Shown here: positions 1-13,070 of the stretch, in pieces
Position numbering within the stretch: position 1 is the first letter of the stretch
How the letters are laid out: every line of letters begins with the position of its first letter
DNA from: Emiliania huxleyi CCMP1516
Taxonomy: Eukaryota; Haptophyta; Isochrysidales; Noelaerhabdaceae
DNA length: 64,000 nucleotides
Reading direction: 5' to 3'
Assembly: GCF_000372725.1 (NCBI RefSeq)
Contig: NW_005201231.1
Coordinates: 296,246-360,245 of the forward strand
Notes under the pieces: model-generated
Seen by the model: only the letters and a program-made list of their open reading frames with translations
The model's database searches: none
Told to the model about the DNA's origin: nothing
Position numbers and translations under genes: made by a program

Positions 1-1371
1 CCCATCAGGCGCGCCACGACGCGCTCTCCCGCCTTGCACCCCTTGCATGCCTGCCCTGGCCACGCGGGCAAGAAAGCACCGGCGCCGCCGGCGGCAGCGC
101 CGTCGGCGGCGGCGCGCGCCGCGGTGCTGCTGGTGATTGGGCGCGTCCTCTCCGCCGGCAGCGGCGGCGGCGGTCGCGGTAGTGGCGGCGGTAGCGGAGG
201 CGGCGGTAGCGGCAGTCGCGGTGACGGCGGCGACGGCGGCTGCGGTGGGGGCGGGGGCGGCGGCGGCGGCGGCGGCGGCCGTGGCGGCGGCGGCGGCGGT
301 GACGGCGGTGCTCGCGCGATGGCTTCGCTGCGAGGGTCGCTCGAGGCGCTGGCGGAGGGCGGGGTTGCTGCGGGCGTGAGCGAGGTGGAACGTGCGGCCG
401 CCGCGCGCGCCTTGGCTTGTCCGCCGCGCGCAGCAAAGGCGGATGCGCATTAGAGGGTGGGGACAGACCCGTGCGCTCTGACCAGCTCTCGAGAGGAGAC
501 GCATGGCACCTTGCTGCATTCCACTCCTCGTGGCCCTCGCTCCCAACACACGGCGCGAGACCGTGTCCGCACCCTGACTGCGCCCCTGGCGGCGATCGGT
601 TGACACAGGCGGCCACGACGACGTGTGACGGGGATCGCGCCGCTCTCGCGAGCCGCGGCGCTCCCGCTCTACAGGCGAGCGGTGTGGCACGTCGGGCTGC
701 CGCAGGGAGGGCGGCGGCGGTGCCGGTTTTGGCGGTGCCGGTGGCGGTGCAGATTGTGGGCCAGCCGCCAGCGGGCATGCCCCACGGCTTCGCCACGGCT
801 TGCCACGCCGCGGTGCCTGTCGACCGCTTCTCCACCCCCGAGCATGCCAATGAGCAATCGCCCGGTTATACGTTTGGGCTTTGCCCGTAATGAGTCTGGT
901 GTCTGGGGAGAGAGCCTGTAGTGCTCGTCCAGCCTACGCTTCTACCCACGACTACGTAACACTCGTAAAGTAATGTGTTCGACAGACGACACTCCGCGCG
1001 CACGGCGAGAGAGAGACGAGAGAGGATCACATGAAGAGCGAACGCGTATATATATAAAGCCGTAATTTTGGTAATACTACTCTCATGAGCATTGTGAGTG
1101 CATTGAGAGAGCCGCAAAAAGCGCAAGTTTTGCCGTACAAGGGACTCACCCGTCAGAGCCCTAGAGCAAACCGCCAACTGTTGTTTAGCCTAAATAAATA
1201 CACCGTGCGGTAGAGAGGTCGGCGTGCAACCCGCAATCGGGCTGCAGGCTCCCGCGGTGCCCAGCGAAGCCCCGGCCGGCCTGCTCAGCGCTGCATCTCG
1301 ATAGAGGGCGGGGCAGCTAGGGGCATCCGCGTCGGCGACTTTCTCCGAAGTCGGCAGCTTCACATTCTTGA
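1..1371. other. No supported gene; GGC-rich low complexity
   Basis: Positions about 165-320 are an imperfect GGC/GGT repeat that keeps several frames open on both strands and yields poly-Gly, poly-Ala or poly-Arg translations with no domain. From 450 to 1371 there are only short overlapping frames. A short TA-rich stretch lies near 1047-1056. I see no family signature and no splice-consistent protein here. The edge of the window may cut a gene whose coding part lies to the left. Confidence 0.6.
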
Positions 1372-1719
1372 TCAGCGTTCCATCTCCGCGCTGCCCATTG
1401 GAGCCCCCTGGGCCTGGCCCTGGGCTTCATACTTCGCATACGTAGTCCCGCAACCGTCCGAAAAAGTGCCATCGGGGTTCGGGCACATGCACATCGGGCC
1501 ACAATAAAGAGCGAACGGTTCCGAGCAGAACAAACCCCCGCCGAGCGGGTAGGCGCACGCGACGCCAGTCGGACAACCGTCGCAGCTGTGTGTCATGAAC
1601 ATGCAGGGGCCCACCTGGTTGATGTTGAGCGTCTGCCCGCCTTTGGTCCCGTCCTTCTTCTTCTCCGTCCATGTACCGGCGTAATCCTGTGCGCCCTTCA
1701 GCTTCGCCACGTCCGCCAT
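1372..1719 (-). CDS. Small cysteine-rich protein, unknown function
   Basis: A 115-residue ORF beginning MADVAKLKGAQDYAGTW. The middle third is rich in Cys (about 9 Cys between residues 46 and 90, with spacings such as CDGC, CGPMCMC and SDGC), while the N-terminus is Lys/Thr rich. The composition is much more protein-like than the neighbouring shadow frames. No signal peptide is visible. The AGTW motif near residue 15 recalls the start of lipocalin-like domains, but that is weak. It could be a metal-binding or disulfide-stabilised small protein. The upstream TIR-like sequence at 1772 begins about 50 bp before its start codon, so the promoter may lie in a transposable element. Confidence 0.5.
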   Translation of the reverse strand: MADVAKLKGAQDYAGTWTEKKKDGTKGGQTLNINQVGPCMFMTHSCDGCPTGVACAYPLGGGLFCSEPFALYCGPMCMCPNPDGTFSDGCGTTYAKYEAQGQAQGAPMGSAEMER

Positions 1720-1771
1720 GGCAAACCGAAAGGCGGCGGGGGTTCTGCGCCACAGCAGTTTGTTCGAGTTT

Positions 1772-2531
1772 GGCTAGTGCCATTTCACTCTGACACGCTA
1801 ATCTTGAAAACGTCTCCAACGGAGCTCCGTGTTGCTTCCAGCGCCCTCCCCCGCGCTCCCTGCGGCCATGGCCGATGATCCTAGTATGAGAGGTCATCTG
1901 GCTACCGCGAGAGCGACCCAAGGCAACTCGTCGACATCGTCCGATGATGGTGCCTCAAAGTCAGCCTTCGGAGGCTATCGTGGGGTCGAGCCGGCAGTAG
2001 CCGTGACATGTGGTTCCACCACCCCTCGTAGGCTTTGCCTCTGATCGCCACCGTTCCCAGGCTGCCTAATGGGATGGAAAGGAAGGCTCGGCGAGCGTAT
2101 AGAAGCGTGCTCGACCTCGTTGTGGCAACCTGTACGGCAGCGCTGGTAGGCGCGATGAGCGTCGTGCCACCTGACCCGAGACGGGTCGCAGGCGTCGTAC
2201 CGAGCGCGTCGAGACCGTGTCCTGATGTGATCTGCACGGGTGAATCACGTCGGCGTCAAAGGAGCGACGTGCGACCTGTCAGAGCTTGATCTCCGATCTC
2301 AGCGGCGTCGAGTCATCTCCGGCGCGCGACAAAGGTACGTCCACAGGACGCGCAGAGGCAGCTGCGACCCCGCCGAGTGGATCGATGTCACACAGCGCCA
2401 CCTGCTGTGGACGCCGCCCACTCGGCGGGGTCTCAGCTGCCTCTGGAAGGCACCGAGATGTACCTTTTTGCGCAAATGGTCAAATCAAGGTTTTGTAACG
2501 CGGGCTGTGCCACAGTGAAATGGCACTAGCC
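1772..2531. mobile_element. 760-bp TIR element with internal foldback
   Basis: A perfect 18-bp inverted repeat bounds this stretch: GGCTAGTGCCATTTCACT at 1772-1789 and its reverse complement at 2514-2531. TTT lies immediately outside both ends and could be a 3-bp target duplication. Near the right end is a large hairpin: arms 2353-2380 and 2418-2445 match at 27 of 28 positions, and an outer pairing of AAAGGTAC (2331-2338) with 2460-2467 extends it. No transposase-like frame is present, so it would be a non-autonomous MITE or foldback element. Confidence is limited because there is only one copy in the window. Confidence 0.55.
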
Positions 2532-2796
2532 TTTGTAAAAAACTCTAGAGCGTTCACGTGACGTCTCCCGCAATTAAAATCATGTTCTTGCCTGGGCACA
2601 GTCAAACAACACACTGGGTCGGCCCGTCCGCCGCCGTCCGACGCACCCGGTCGGAACTCCGCACACCCCCGACACCAAAAACGCAAAACCACAACGCCAC
2701 AACCGTCAACCCGCGAGCCACAATGCACAAACTTTCGGGACAAACAAAAGTCGCCCGTGCGACCCCGATGTGCCCGAAACGCCGATCTGCGCAATC

Positions 2797-5139
2797 TCAC
2801 GACGCCCCCGGCTGCAACCGCACGCTCCTCGTGGTCTCACCGCCGCCCTCTCCCCCGCTGCCCCCCGCGCCCGCCGCCGGTCCCCGCTGTCGAACACGCT
2901 CTGCGGCGGCGGCGGCGACGCGCTGGCCCCACAAGCGCGCCGCCTCCACAAAGGGCGGCGCGATGGCGCCTATTCACACGGTGCGGTTCTTGTATGAGTC
3001 GCCTCACCACCGCCGGTAGCCCACAAAGGGGCGCGGCGATCGTACCGCTGCGGTTCGCCGCGAACGGTGGGGCGGTCACCGCCACCGCGCCTGTTCACAG
3101 CATCTCTGATTCTCAGCCAATCGTAGCGGCGGGGCGGCCACTGCCACCGCGCCATCGGAGCCGAAGTTGGAGCTAGATCTTGGCTAGATCTCGGCTAGAT
3201 CTCGGCTGCAACTCGGCTAGATCTCTCGGCTGCCTCTCGGCTGCCTCTCGGCTGCCTCTCGGCTGCCTCTCGGCTGCCTCTCGGCTGCCTCTCGGCTGCC
3301 TCTCGGCTGCCTCTCGGCTGCCTCTCGGCTGCCTCTCGGCTGCCTCTCGGCTGCCTCTCGGCTGCCTCTCGGCTGCCTCTCGGCTGCCTCTCGGCTGCCT
3401 CTCGGCTGCCTCTCGGCTGCCTCTCGGCTGCCTCTCGGCTGCCTCTCGGCTGCCTCTCGGCTGCCTCTCGCCGTAGGAGCCGAAGCTTGAGCTCGTCGGC
3501 GAGCCGGCGACGATCTGGACGCGGAAGCTCTCGAGGGTGCGGTGCAGCGAGGTGAGGGCGTGCTCGAGGCCTGCGCGACAGCGAGAGGTGTGAATCGACG
3601 CCGCCCACAGCTCCCGCCGAGAGAGCAAGCCTCGTGTGCTCGAGGCCCTGCGCCATGCCGCCGGCCGTGGCGAAGGCGCCGCCCAACTTGCCGTCGAGCC
3701 GCTCGTCCTGCCAGAAGGGGGCCCACCCCTCCTGTTCACACCTCCTCTGTTCACACCTCCTTCTAGGTGCGACTTGCCAGAAGGGGGCCCACCCCTCCTC
3801 CACCCAGGACAGGAGCGCGGCAGCCGCGTTGCCGTAGTGGACGGGAGCGCCTACCCACAGCTCCCCTTGTGAGGGGGGGTCAGCTTTCTGTTTTTCGCGC
3901 TGCCGCAGTGGAGCGGAGCGCCGAGCAACACAGCGTCCGCCCACTCGATCACATCCTGCAGGCATCCGAGAGCGAGCCGAGATCGAGCCGAGATCGAGCC
4001 GAGATCGAGCCGAGAGCGAGCCGAGATCGAGCCGAGATCGAGCCGAGATCGAGCCGAGATCGAGCCGAGATCGAGCCGAGATCGAGCCGAGATCGAGCCG
4101 AGATCGAGCCGAGATCGAGGATGGCATCGCTCCACCTGCTCCACGTCGACGTCCGTCAGGCTGCGGACTCGCACCTGTTCACAGCTCCCTTCCTCTTGTT
4201 CACACCTGCTACTCCAGAGTCCACCAAGCTGCAAAGTCGAACCTCGGCACGCAGCGCACCCACTGCCCGCCCGCCGCTGCCTCCGCCGCCGCCGCTGCCT
4301 CCGCCGCTGCCTGCGCTCCTGCCTTCGTCTCCTCCGCCACCGCCGCCGCCTTCGCCGCCTTCGCCGCGCGCGCCTTCGCCGACAGCTTCGGCGAGGGCGC
4401 GCGTGTGGTTGGTGACCTGCGCTGCGAACCCGTGGTGAGGATGCCTGCGCTCTCGAGTGATAGTTGGAATCCGTAGATGGTGATGCCGTGAGATGGTGAA
4501 CTCTCGGCTGTTGGAATCCAATTGAAGACGTGGGGAGAGTGTTCCGCATCTAGGATTGCTGACGGTGTGGTAGGCGATGAGGATGCGCGGAGGCCGGGAG
4601 CCGCTCTCTCGGCTGATGCGAGCCGCCGCGCCGGAGGCGGAGCCAAGGCGAGCCTCCTCTGGTATTGGACGGCGAGGCTCTGCAGCGCCGCCGCTCGAAG
4701 GCAGCTCTGCTCTCGCGTCGGGCGAGCGTGTGGTGGCGCGCATCGCCTGCCGGTGCCCGATGGGCGTCGCTATCGCCAGCTCGTGCCCTGACGGGTCGAG
4801 GATGTGAAAGTACCGCTCTCCCCAGTCCGCGTCGCGAGGCGCGTGCTCCGGCGTGAGGCCGTTCCGAAGCGCGAGCCCGTAGACTGCGTCGACATCGCTC
4901 ACGTAAAAGACGGCGCGGCCCCAGCCGTTCCACGTGGAGCGCGGCTGCGCCGTCGGCGCGAGGAAGAGGTTGACAAACATCGAGTCTTTCCCGCTCCCAT
5001 GCGGACTGACGGTCGCAAAGTCGGGCGAGTACCACTCGAGCTGGAGGCCGAGCTTTTGGTAGTAGGCGATGCTTGCGTTGATTGACGACGTGGCAAGCGT
5101 GACGGCGTTGATGGTCTGCCAGAGCGAGCCTGGCTTCAT
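2797..5139 (-). CDS. VOC (glyoxalase) domain fused to WrbA-like flavodoxin
   Basis: Eight exons by hand: 5139-4564, 4416-4243, 4174-4136, 3955-3922, 3850-3798, 3731-3647, 3570-3472 and 2969-2797; the sum is 1233 nt, 410 residues, in frame. Residues about 1-130 form a vicinal-oxygen-chelate/glyoxalase-like domain (MKPGSLWQTINAVTLATSSI through SGHELAIATP). A Pro/Ala/Arg linker leads into a flavodoxin fold: RILIAYHT|VTNHTRALAEAV gives the FMN phosphate loop, followed by LLG|APVHYGNAAA and GGAFATAGG typical of WrbA-type NAD(P)H:quinone oxidoreductases. Donors are GT (introns 1-3) and GC (4, 6, 7); intron 5 is either a GA donor or a 42-nt GT-AG intron that would add a duplicated EGWAPFWQ. A role in redox or methylglyoxal/quinone detoxification is inferred. 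The fusion depends on exon 1 being continuous, which it is: no stop between the domains. Confidence 0.72.
3225..3470. repeat. 11-bp tandem repeat, about 22 copies, inside an intron
   Basis: The unit CTCGGCTGCCT is repeated about 22 times with almost no variation. It lies in intron 7 of the VOC-flavodoxin gene (intron 3471-2970, GC-AG on the minus strand). Because 11 is not a multiple of 3 and the unit has no stop, all frames are open and give spurious proteins. Confidence 0.9.
3970..4120. repeat. 11-bp tandem repeat (GAGATCGAGCC) in an intron
   Basis: About 13 copies of GAGATCGAGCC fill intron 3 of the VOC-flavodoxin gene (4135-3956 on the minus strand). The period equals that of the repeat at 3225-3470 but the sequence differs. 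Confidence 0.85.
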
Positions 5140-5263
5140 CGTTGAAGCCAGAGTGACGAGAGAGCACTGGCTAGCAGGGCGAGCGCTTTGTCGGACTTCA
5201 GAAGCGGGTCTCGATTTCTTCTTTTGCCTTTCCAATCGCTGCCAAGTTTTCTTCTTCCAGAGA

Positions 5264-8131
5264 ATGCCGGTTAGCGGCCCGATTTGCAGCCTCCTCTCGC
5301 TGGCGCTGCTCGCGCCGCGGCCTCCGCCGCACGCTCGCGGCGCTGTGGCGCTGAGCACTGCCACCGTTACTGCCAGGCCGACCTTCGACGAGTCGGTGCT
5401 TCAGTCTCCGCGGGACTGTGATCTCCACCGAGCGCTGCGGGCGTCGCTCAAAGGCGGCGGCGGCAAGGCTGCCGTGCAACGCGCGGCTTGCGCTGCCATC
5501 GTCCGCGCCTTTGGCTACTCTCCTGGCGACGGTGGTGACGCGACGGGCCGCGGCGACGATGCCGGCGGCGGCGGCGCCGCGCCTGGCGACGGCGAGGTGG
5601 CTTCGCGGGCGACGGCGGTGCTTCCCAGCGGCGCCGGCAAGACCGTCCTCGCCTTGCGCGTCGCCGAGGCGCTCGCCTCGTCTCTCACCGTCGTGCTCGT
5701 CCCAGCGCGCGACCTCGTTTCGCAGTCGCATCGCGACTGGGAGCGCTGGCGGTCGGCTCCAGGCCCGCTCGAAGGCCTGCGGTCGCTGGCAGTCTGCTCG
5801 TCAACGTCGGTGCCGCGAGCGGTGCTGCCGCGCTCGACGGACCCTAACGCCATTGTCACCTTCCTCCGGGAGACTGAGGGCGCGCCGCGCGTCATCTTCT
5901 GCACCTACCACTCTGTGGATCGCGTGGGCGCGGCGTTGCGGGAGGTTGGAGCTGCGGCCGACCTGCTGGTGTGCGACGAGGCGCACCGCTGCACGGGACG
6001 GACGAGCAAGCTGTTTGCGAGGCCGCTCTTCGACGAGTTTCTTCCCGCCCGCCGCCGCCTCTTCCTCACCGCCACGCCCAAGCTCATCGGCGAGAAGCGC
6101 GACGCAGACGGAGCCCTCATCCCGGCCGGATCGATGGACGACGAGAGCCTTTTTGGGCGGCATGTTTACCGGCTAAGCTACGGCGAGGCGGTGCGGCTCG
6201 GCGTCGTGTCGCCGCTCAAGCTTGTCTTTCTGGACGTGGCCGACAAGTATGCAGCGTGGGCAGCCGGTCGCGCGTCCGACTCTGACACGGACGACTCGGA
6301 CATGGTCGCGCTCTGCCTCGCCATGCTCGACTGCCGCAGGAGCTATGGCGTGCGCACCGCCTTCGCCTTCTCCTCCTCCAACGTCCGCGCTGCTAGGCTC
6401 GAGCGAGTCGCGACGTCGGTCCTCGAGCCTGACGAGTTTGCCGTTGGCCGCATCAACGGTTCGATGCTGTCGGACGCGCGAGAGCGGCGGCTGGCGCCGC
6501 TGCGCCGGGCGGGCGAGTATGAGGCACCGACTCAGCTCGTGACCAACTGCCGCGTGCTTGCGGAGGGCGTCGACTTGCCGTCGGTCGACCTAGTCGTGTT
6601 TGCCGACGCGAAGCAGAGCCACGTCGACATCCTCCAGTGCATGGGCCGCGCGTCGCGCCTCGCGCCGGGCAAGGAGTTTGGATACATTTTGGTGCCGGTG
6701 AGCGAGGCAGCGGCCGAGGGCGGGGCACATGGCAGGGCGACGGCGGTGGTGAGGGCGTATGCCGAGCAGGACGCGGAGTTCCGCGAGGCCCTCGACGTGC
6801 TCGTCAGCGGCGAGGCGCGCGCAGGGCGGCCGCTCGACTACTCGGAATGGCCAGAGGCGTTGCGCAGTGTGCTGTTACTGCCAGATCGCGGCGACGTGCA
6901 GCGGGAGCGGATGGTTGCGACGGTGGCGCGGGAGCTCGTTGATCGCTGGGAGCGAATGTTTGGGCTGCTCCAGGCCTTCCGGGCGCGAGAGGGGCACGCC
7001 AATGTGCCGATGGGATACGAGGAGGATGGGGAGCAGCTTGGCGGATGGCTTAGCCACCAGCGCAACCTTCACAAAAATGGGCTGCTGCCGGGAATGCGCG
7101 CTCAACGGCTGGAGGCGTTGGGCGTTGCGTGGGATGTGCTGGCGGAGCAGTGGGAGCGCATGTTTGGGCTGCTGCAGGCCTTCCGGGAGCGAGAGGGGCA
7201 CGCCAACGTGCCAGCAAAGCATGTGGTGGAGGAGGGCGAGAAGCTCGGTGAATGGCTGCGGACCCAGCGGAAGCGCTACAAGGCGCGAGGGTGGAGCGAG
7301 GCGGAGCGCAAACGCAAGTCTGCCAGCGCAATGAGCGACGAGGAGGTGGAAAGGCTGGAGGCGGTGGGCGTGGCGTGGTATGTGCTGGCGGAGCAGTGGG
7401 GGCGCATGTTTGGGCTACTGCAGGCGTTCCGGGAGCGAGAGGGGCACGCCAACGTGCCACAGCGTCACGTGGAGGATGGCGAGAAGCTTGGTTCGTGGCT
7501 GTCGGTCCAGCGGAAGCGTTACAAGGCGCGAGGGTGGAGCGAGGCGGAGCGTAAACGCAGGTATACCAGCGCATTGAGCGACGAGGAGGTGGAGCGGATG
7601 GAGGCGTTGGGCGTGGTGTGGGATTCGCTGGCGGAGCAGTGGGAGCGAATGTTTGCGCTGCTGCAGGCGTTCAAGAAGCGAGAGGGGCACGCCAATGTGC
7701 CATACGGGCACGTGGAGGATGGCGAGAAGCTTGGTGTCTGGCTAAAGAACCAGCGGATGCGCTACAAGGCCCGAGGGTGGAACGAGGCGGAGCGTAAACG
7801 CTTGTCGGCCAGCGCGATGAGCGACGAGGAGGTGGAGCGGATGGAGGCGTTGGGCGTGGTGTGGGATTCGCTGGCGGAGCAGTGGGAGCGAATGTTTGCG
7901 CTGCTGCAGGCGTTCAAGAAGCGAGAGGGGCACGCCAATGTGCCATACGGGCACGTGGAGGACGGCGAGAAGCTTGGTTCATGGTTGCAGAAGCAGCGGA
8001 CGCGCTACAAGGCGCGAGGGCTGAGCGAGGCGGAGCGTAAACGATTGTCGGCCAGCGCGATGAGCGACGAGGAGGTGGAGCGGATGGAGGCGGTGGGCGT
8101 GGTATGGGATGCTCGGTCGCGCGCGCGGTAG
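5264..8131 (+). CDS. SF2 DEAD/DEAH helicase with five helicase-associated repeats
   Basis: A single-exon 955-residue protein. I chose the ATG at 5264 because the preceding in-frame stretch is not protein-like and overlaps the divergent neighbour's 5' end. The start MPVSGPICSLLSLALLAP, followed by an Arg/Ala/Ser/Thr-rich stretch, looks like a signal-anchor-plus-transit presequence, so organellar targeting is possible. Motif I is LPSGAGKT, Ia VPARDLVSQ, II DEAH, III TATP, VI QCMGRASR. After the second RecA domain come five helicase-associated repeats (first at about nt 6930) with the core QWERMFGLLQAF-REGHANVP and a Trp-Leu-x-x-QR motif. Repeats 4 and 5 are nearly identical at DNA level, a recent duplication of about 240 bp. 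It would unwind nucleic acid using ATP; the substrate is unknown. An AATAAA lies about 170 bp past the stop. Confidence 0.88.
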   Translation: MPVSGPICSLLSLALLAPRPPPHARGAVALSTATVTARPTFDESVLQSPRDCDLHRALRASLKGGGGKAAVQRAACAAIVRAFGYSPGDGGDATGRGDDAGGGGAAPGDGEVASRATAVLPSGAGKTVLALRVAEALASSLTVVLVPARDLVSQSHRDWERWRSAPGPLEGLRSLAVCSSTSVPRAVLPRSTDPNAIVTFLRETEGAPRVIFCTYHSVDRVGAALREVGAAADLLVCDEAHRCTGRTSKLFARPLFDEFLPARRRLFLTATPKLIGEKRDADGALIPAGSMDDESLFGRHVYRLSYGEAVRLGVVSPLKLVFLDVADKYAAWAAGRASDSDTDDSDMVALCLAMLDCRRSYGVRTAFAFSSSNVRAARLERVATSVLEPDEFAVGRINGSMLSDARERRLAPLRRAGEYEAPTQLVTNCRVLAEGVDLPSVDLVVFADAKQSHVDILQCMGRASRLAPGKEFGYILVPVSEAAAEGGAHGRATAVVRAYAEQDAEFREALDVLVSGEARAGRPLDYSEWPEALRSVLLLPDRGDVQRERMVATVARELVDRWERMFGLLQAFRAREGHANVPMGYEEDGEQLGGWLSHQRNLHKNGLLPGMRAQRLEALGVAWDVLAEQWERMFGLLQAFREREGHANVPAKHVVEEGEKLGEWLRTQRKRYKARGWSEAERKRKSASAMSDEEVERLEAVGVAWYVLAEQWGRMFGLLQAFREREGHANVPQRHVEDGEKLGSWLSVQRKRYKARGWSEAERKRRYTSALSDEEVERMEALGVVWDSLAEQWERMFALLQAFKKREGHANVPYGHVEDGEKLGVWLKNQRMRYKARGWNEAERKRLSASAMSDEEVERMEALGVVWDSLAEQWERMFALLQAFKKREGHANVPYGHVEDGEKLGSWLQKQRTRYKARGLSEAERKRLSASAMSDEEVERMEAVGVVWDARSRAR

Positions 8132-8770
8132 AACGTAGATGCCGGGGGGTTCGCGGGCCTGCCGACCCCGGTCGGGCCCGAAGGTGCGCGTGCAGCTGCA
8201 GGGGGCGCTGCAGCTGCAGGTGCAGCGAGGTGATCTTGTCTTAGTTTCCACGAGACGCAGACGCAGGATACGGTGATACGGTGTTATAGCTTATAGTTCA
8301 ATAAAATTCTTTTCTTTGTTAGTTGTTTCTATCACCCGCACGTATCAAAAGAATAGACAAGAGTAGTACTTGTGGGACGGCCCTTCGCATCTCGCGTCTT
8401 CGCCCCCCCCCCGCGCGCGCGCGCGCCACATGGACATATCGCGGCTGTACACATACCCTCCCCAGACAAACATGAAAGCACCAGAGTGCAGAGACCCCTT
8501 CGGCTTCGCGGCGCCGCACGCAACCCGTTCTCCCCCGTGGCGTCGTCCCCACCCACCCTCGGCGTGGCGCATCGTGCACCACAACAGCGCCAGACACCGG
8601 TCTCTGCTTGCAGCGCGTGCGGCTCTGCTCGCGGCCGCGCTCTCTAGACCAGAGCCGGCAATCGCGCCCGTCGCCCCCCCCCTCCCCCCCGCCCTCCCCG
8701 GTCCCCCGGTTCTCCTCAGCACGCCACGCCCTGCGCCGCCAGCCCCTGCGTGCTCTCCGAGGCCGACCTA
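8132..8770. other. Intergenic region between convergent helicase and NUF2
   Basis: No gene is seen. CTGCAG-rich short palindromes occur at about 8190-8225. AATAAA at 8300-8305 may serve the helicase transcript. A short CG dinucleotide run occurs at about 8410-8427. The remainder is C-rich and opens spurious frames. Confidence 0.6.
8300..8305 (+). terminator. Candidate polyadenylation signal AATAAA
   Basis: AATAAA in a local AT-rich island (TTATAGTTCAATAAAATTCT) 170 bp after the helicase stop codon in otherwise very GC-rich DNA. Whether this alga uses AATAAA is not established here. Confidence 0.35.
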
Positions 8771-12716
<3,946 letters not shown>

Positions 12717-13070
12717 CGCTGGCCGTTTGCTTTGAGAGAGAGAGCCGGGCAGAGAAAAGAATTTTTAGAATGGCTCCAAGTTACGAGCACTCCAAGTGCT
12801 CCAAGTGCTCCGAGCACCGCTGAAATGAGAATCTTACCACAAAACTCCCTCGCACAACACTGGGCACGGGACTGGCGCGCACTGGCACTAAATGAGAAAA
12901 CGGCGGTCTGGAGAAGGAGGTGAGGGCGACGAACGGGGCACACGCGCCAGGCGTGGTGAGGATTGTCCGAGAGGAGAAAAACAAACGCATCGCGGCACAG
13001 TGAGATCTCGGTGTGTCAGTCGTGTGCCAGCAGTCGTGTGCCAGCGCTCGCGTGGGAGCCCCTCTCTCAC
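12717..13070. other. NUF2 upstream region / LRR-gene downstream region
   Basis: No gene is seen. On the minus strand, 70-95 bp upstream of the NUF2 ATG, lies the motif GAGCACTTGGAGCACTTGG (12785-12812 region), also found at 20521, 55451 and 63505. An AT-rich TAAAAATTCTTTTC tract sits between it and the start codon. Confidence 0.5.

Noticed and set aside
3195-4127. 310-codon minus ORF with REAAERQPRGS repeats and its plus-strand counterpart
   Set aside because: The repeats are an 11-bp intronic array open in all frames; only the short flavodoxin exon inside the ORF is retained.
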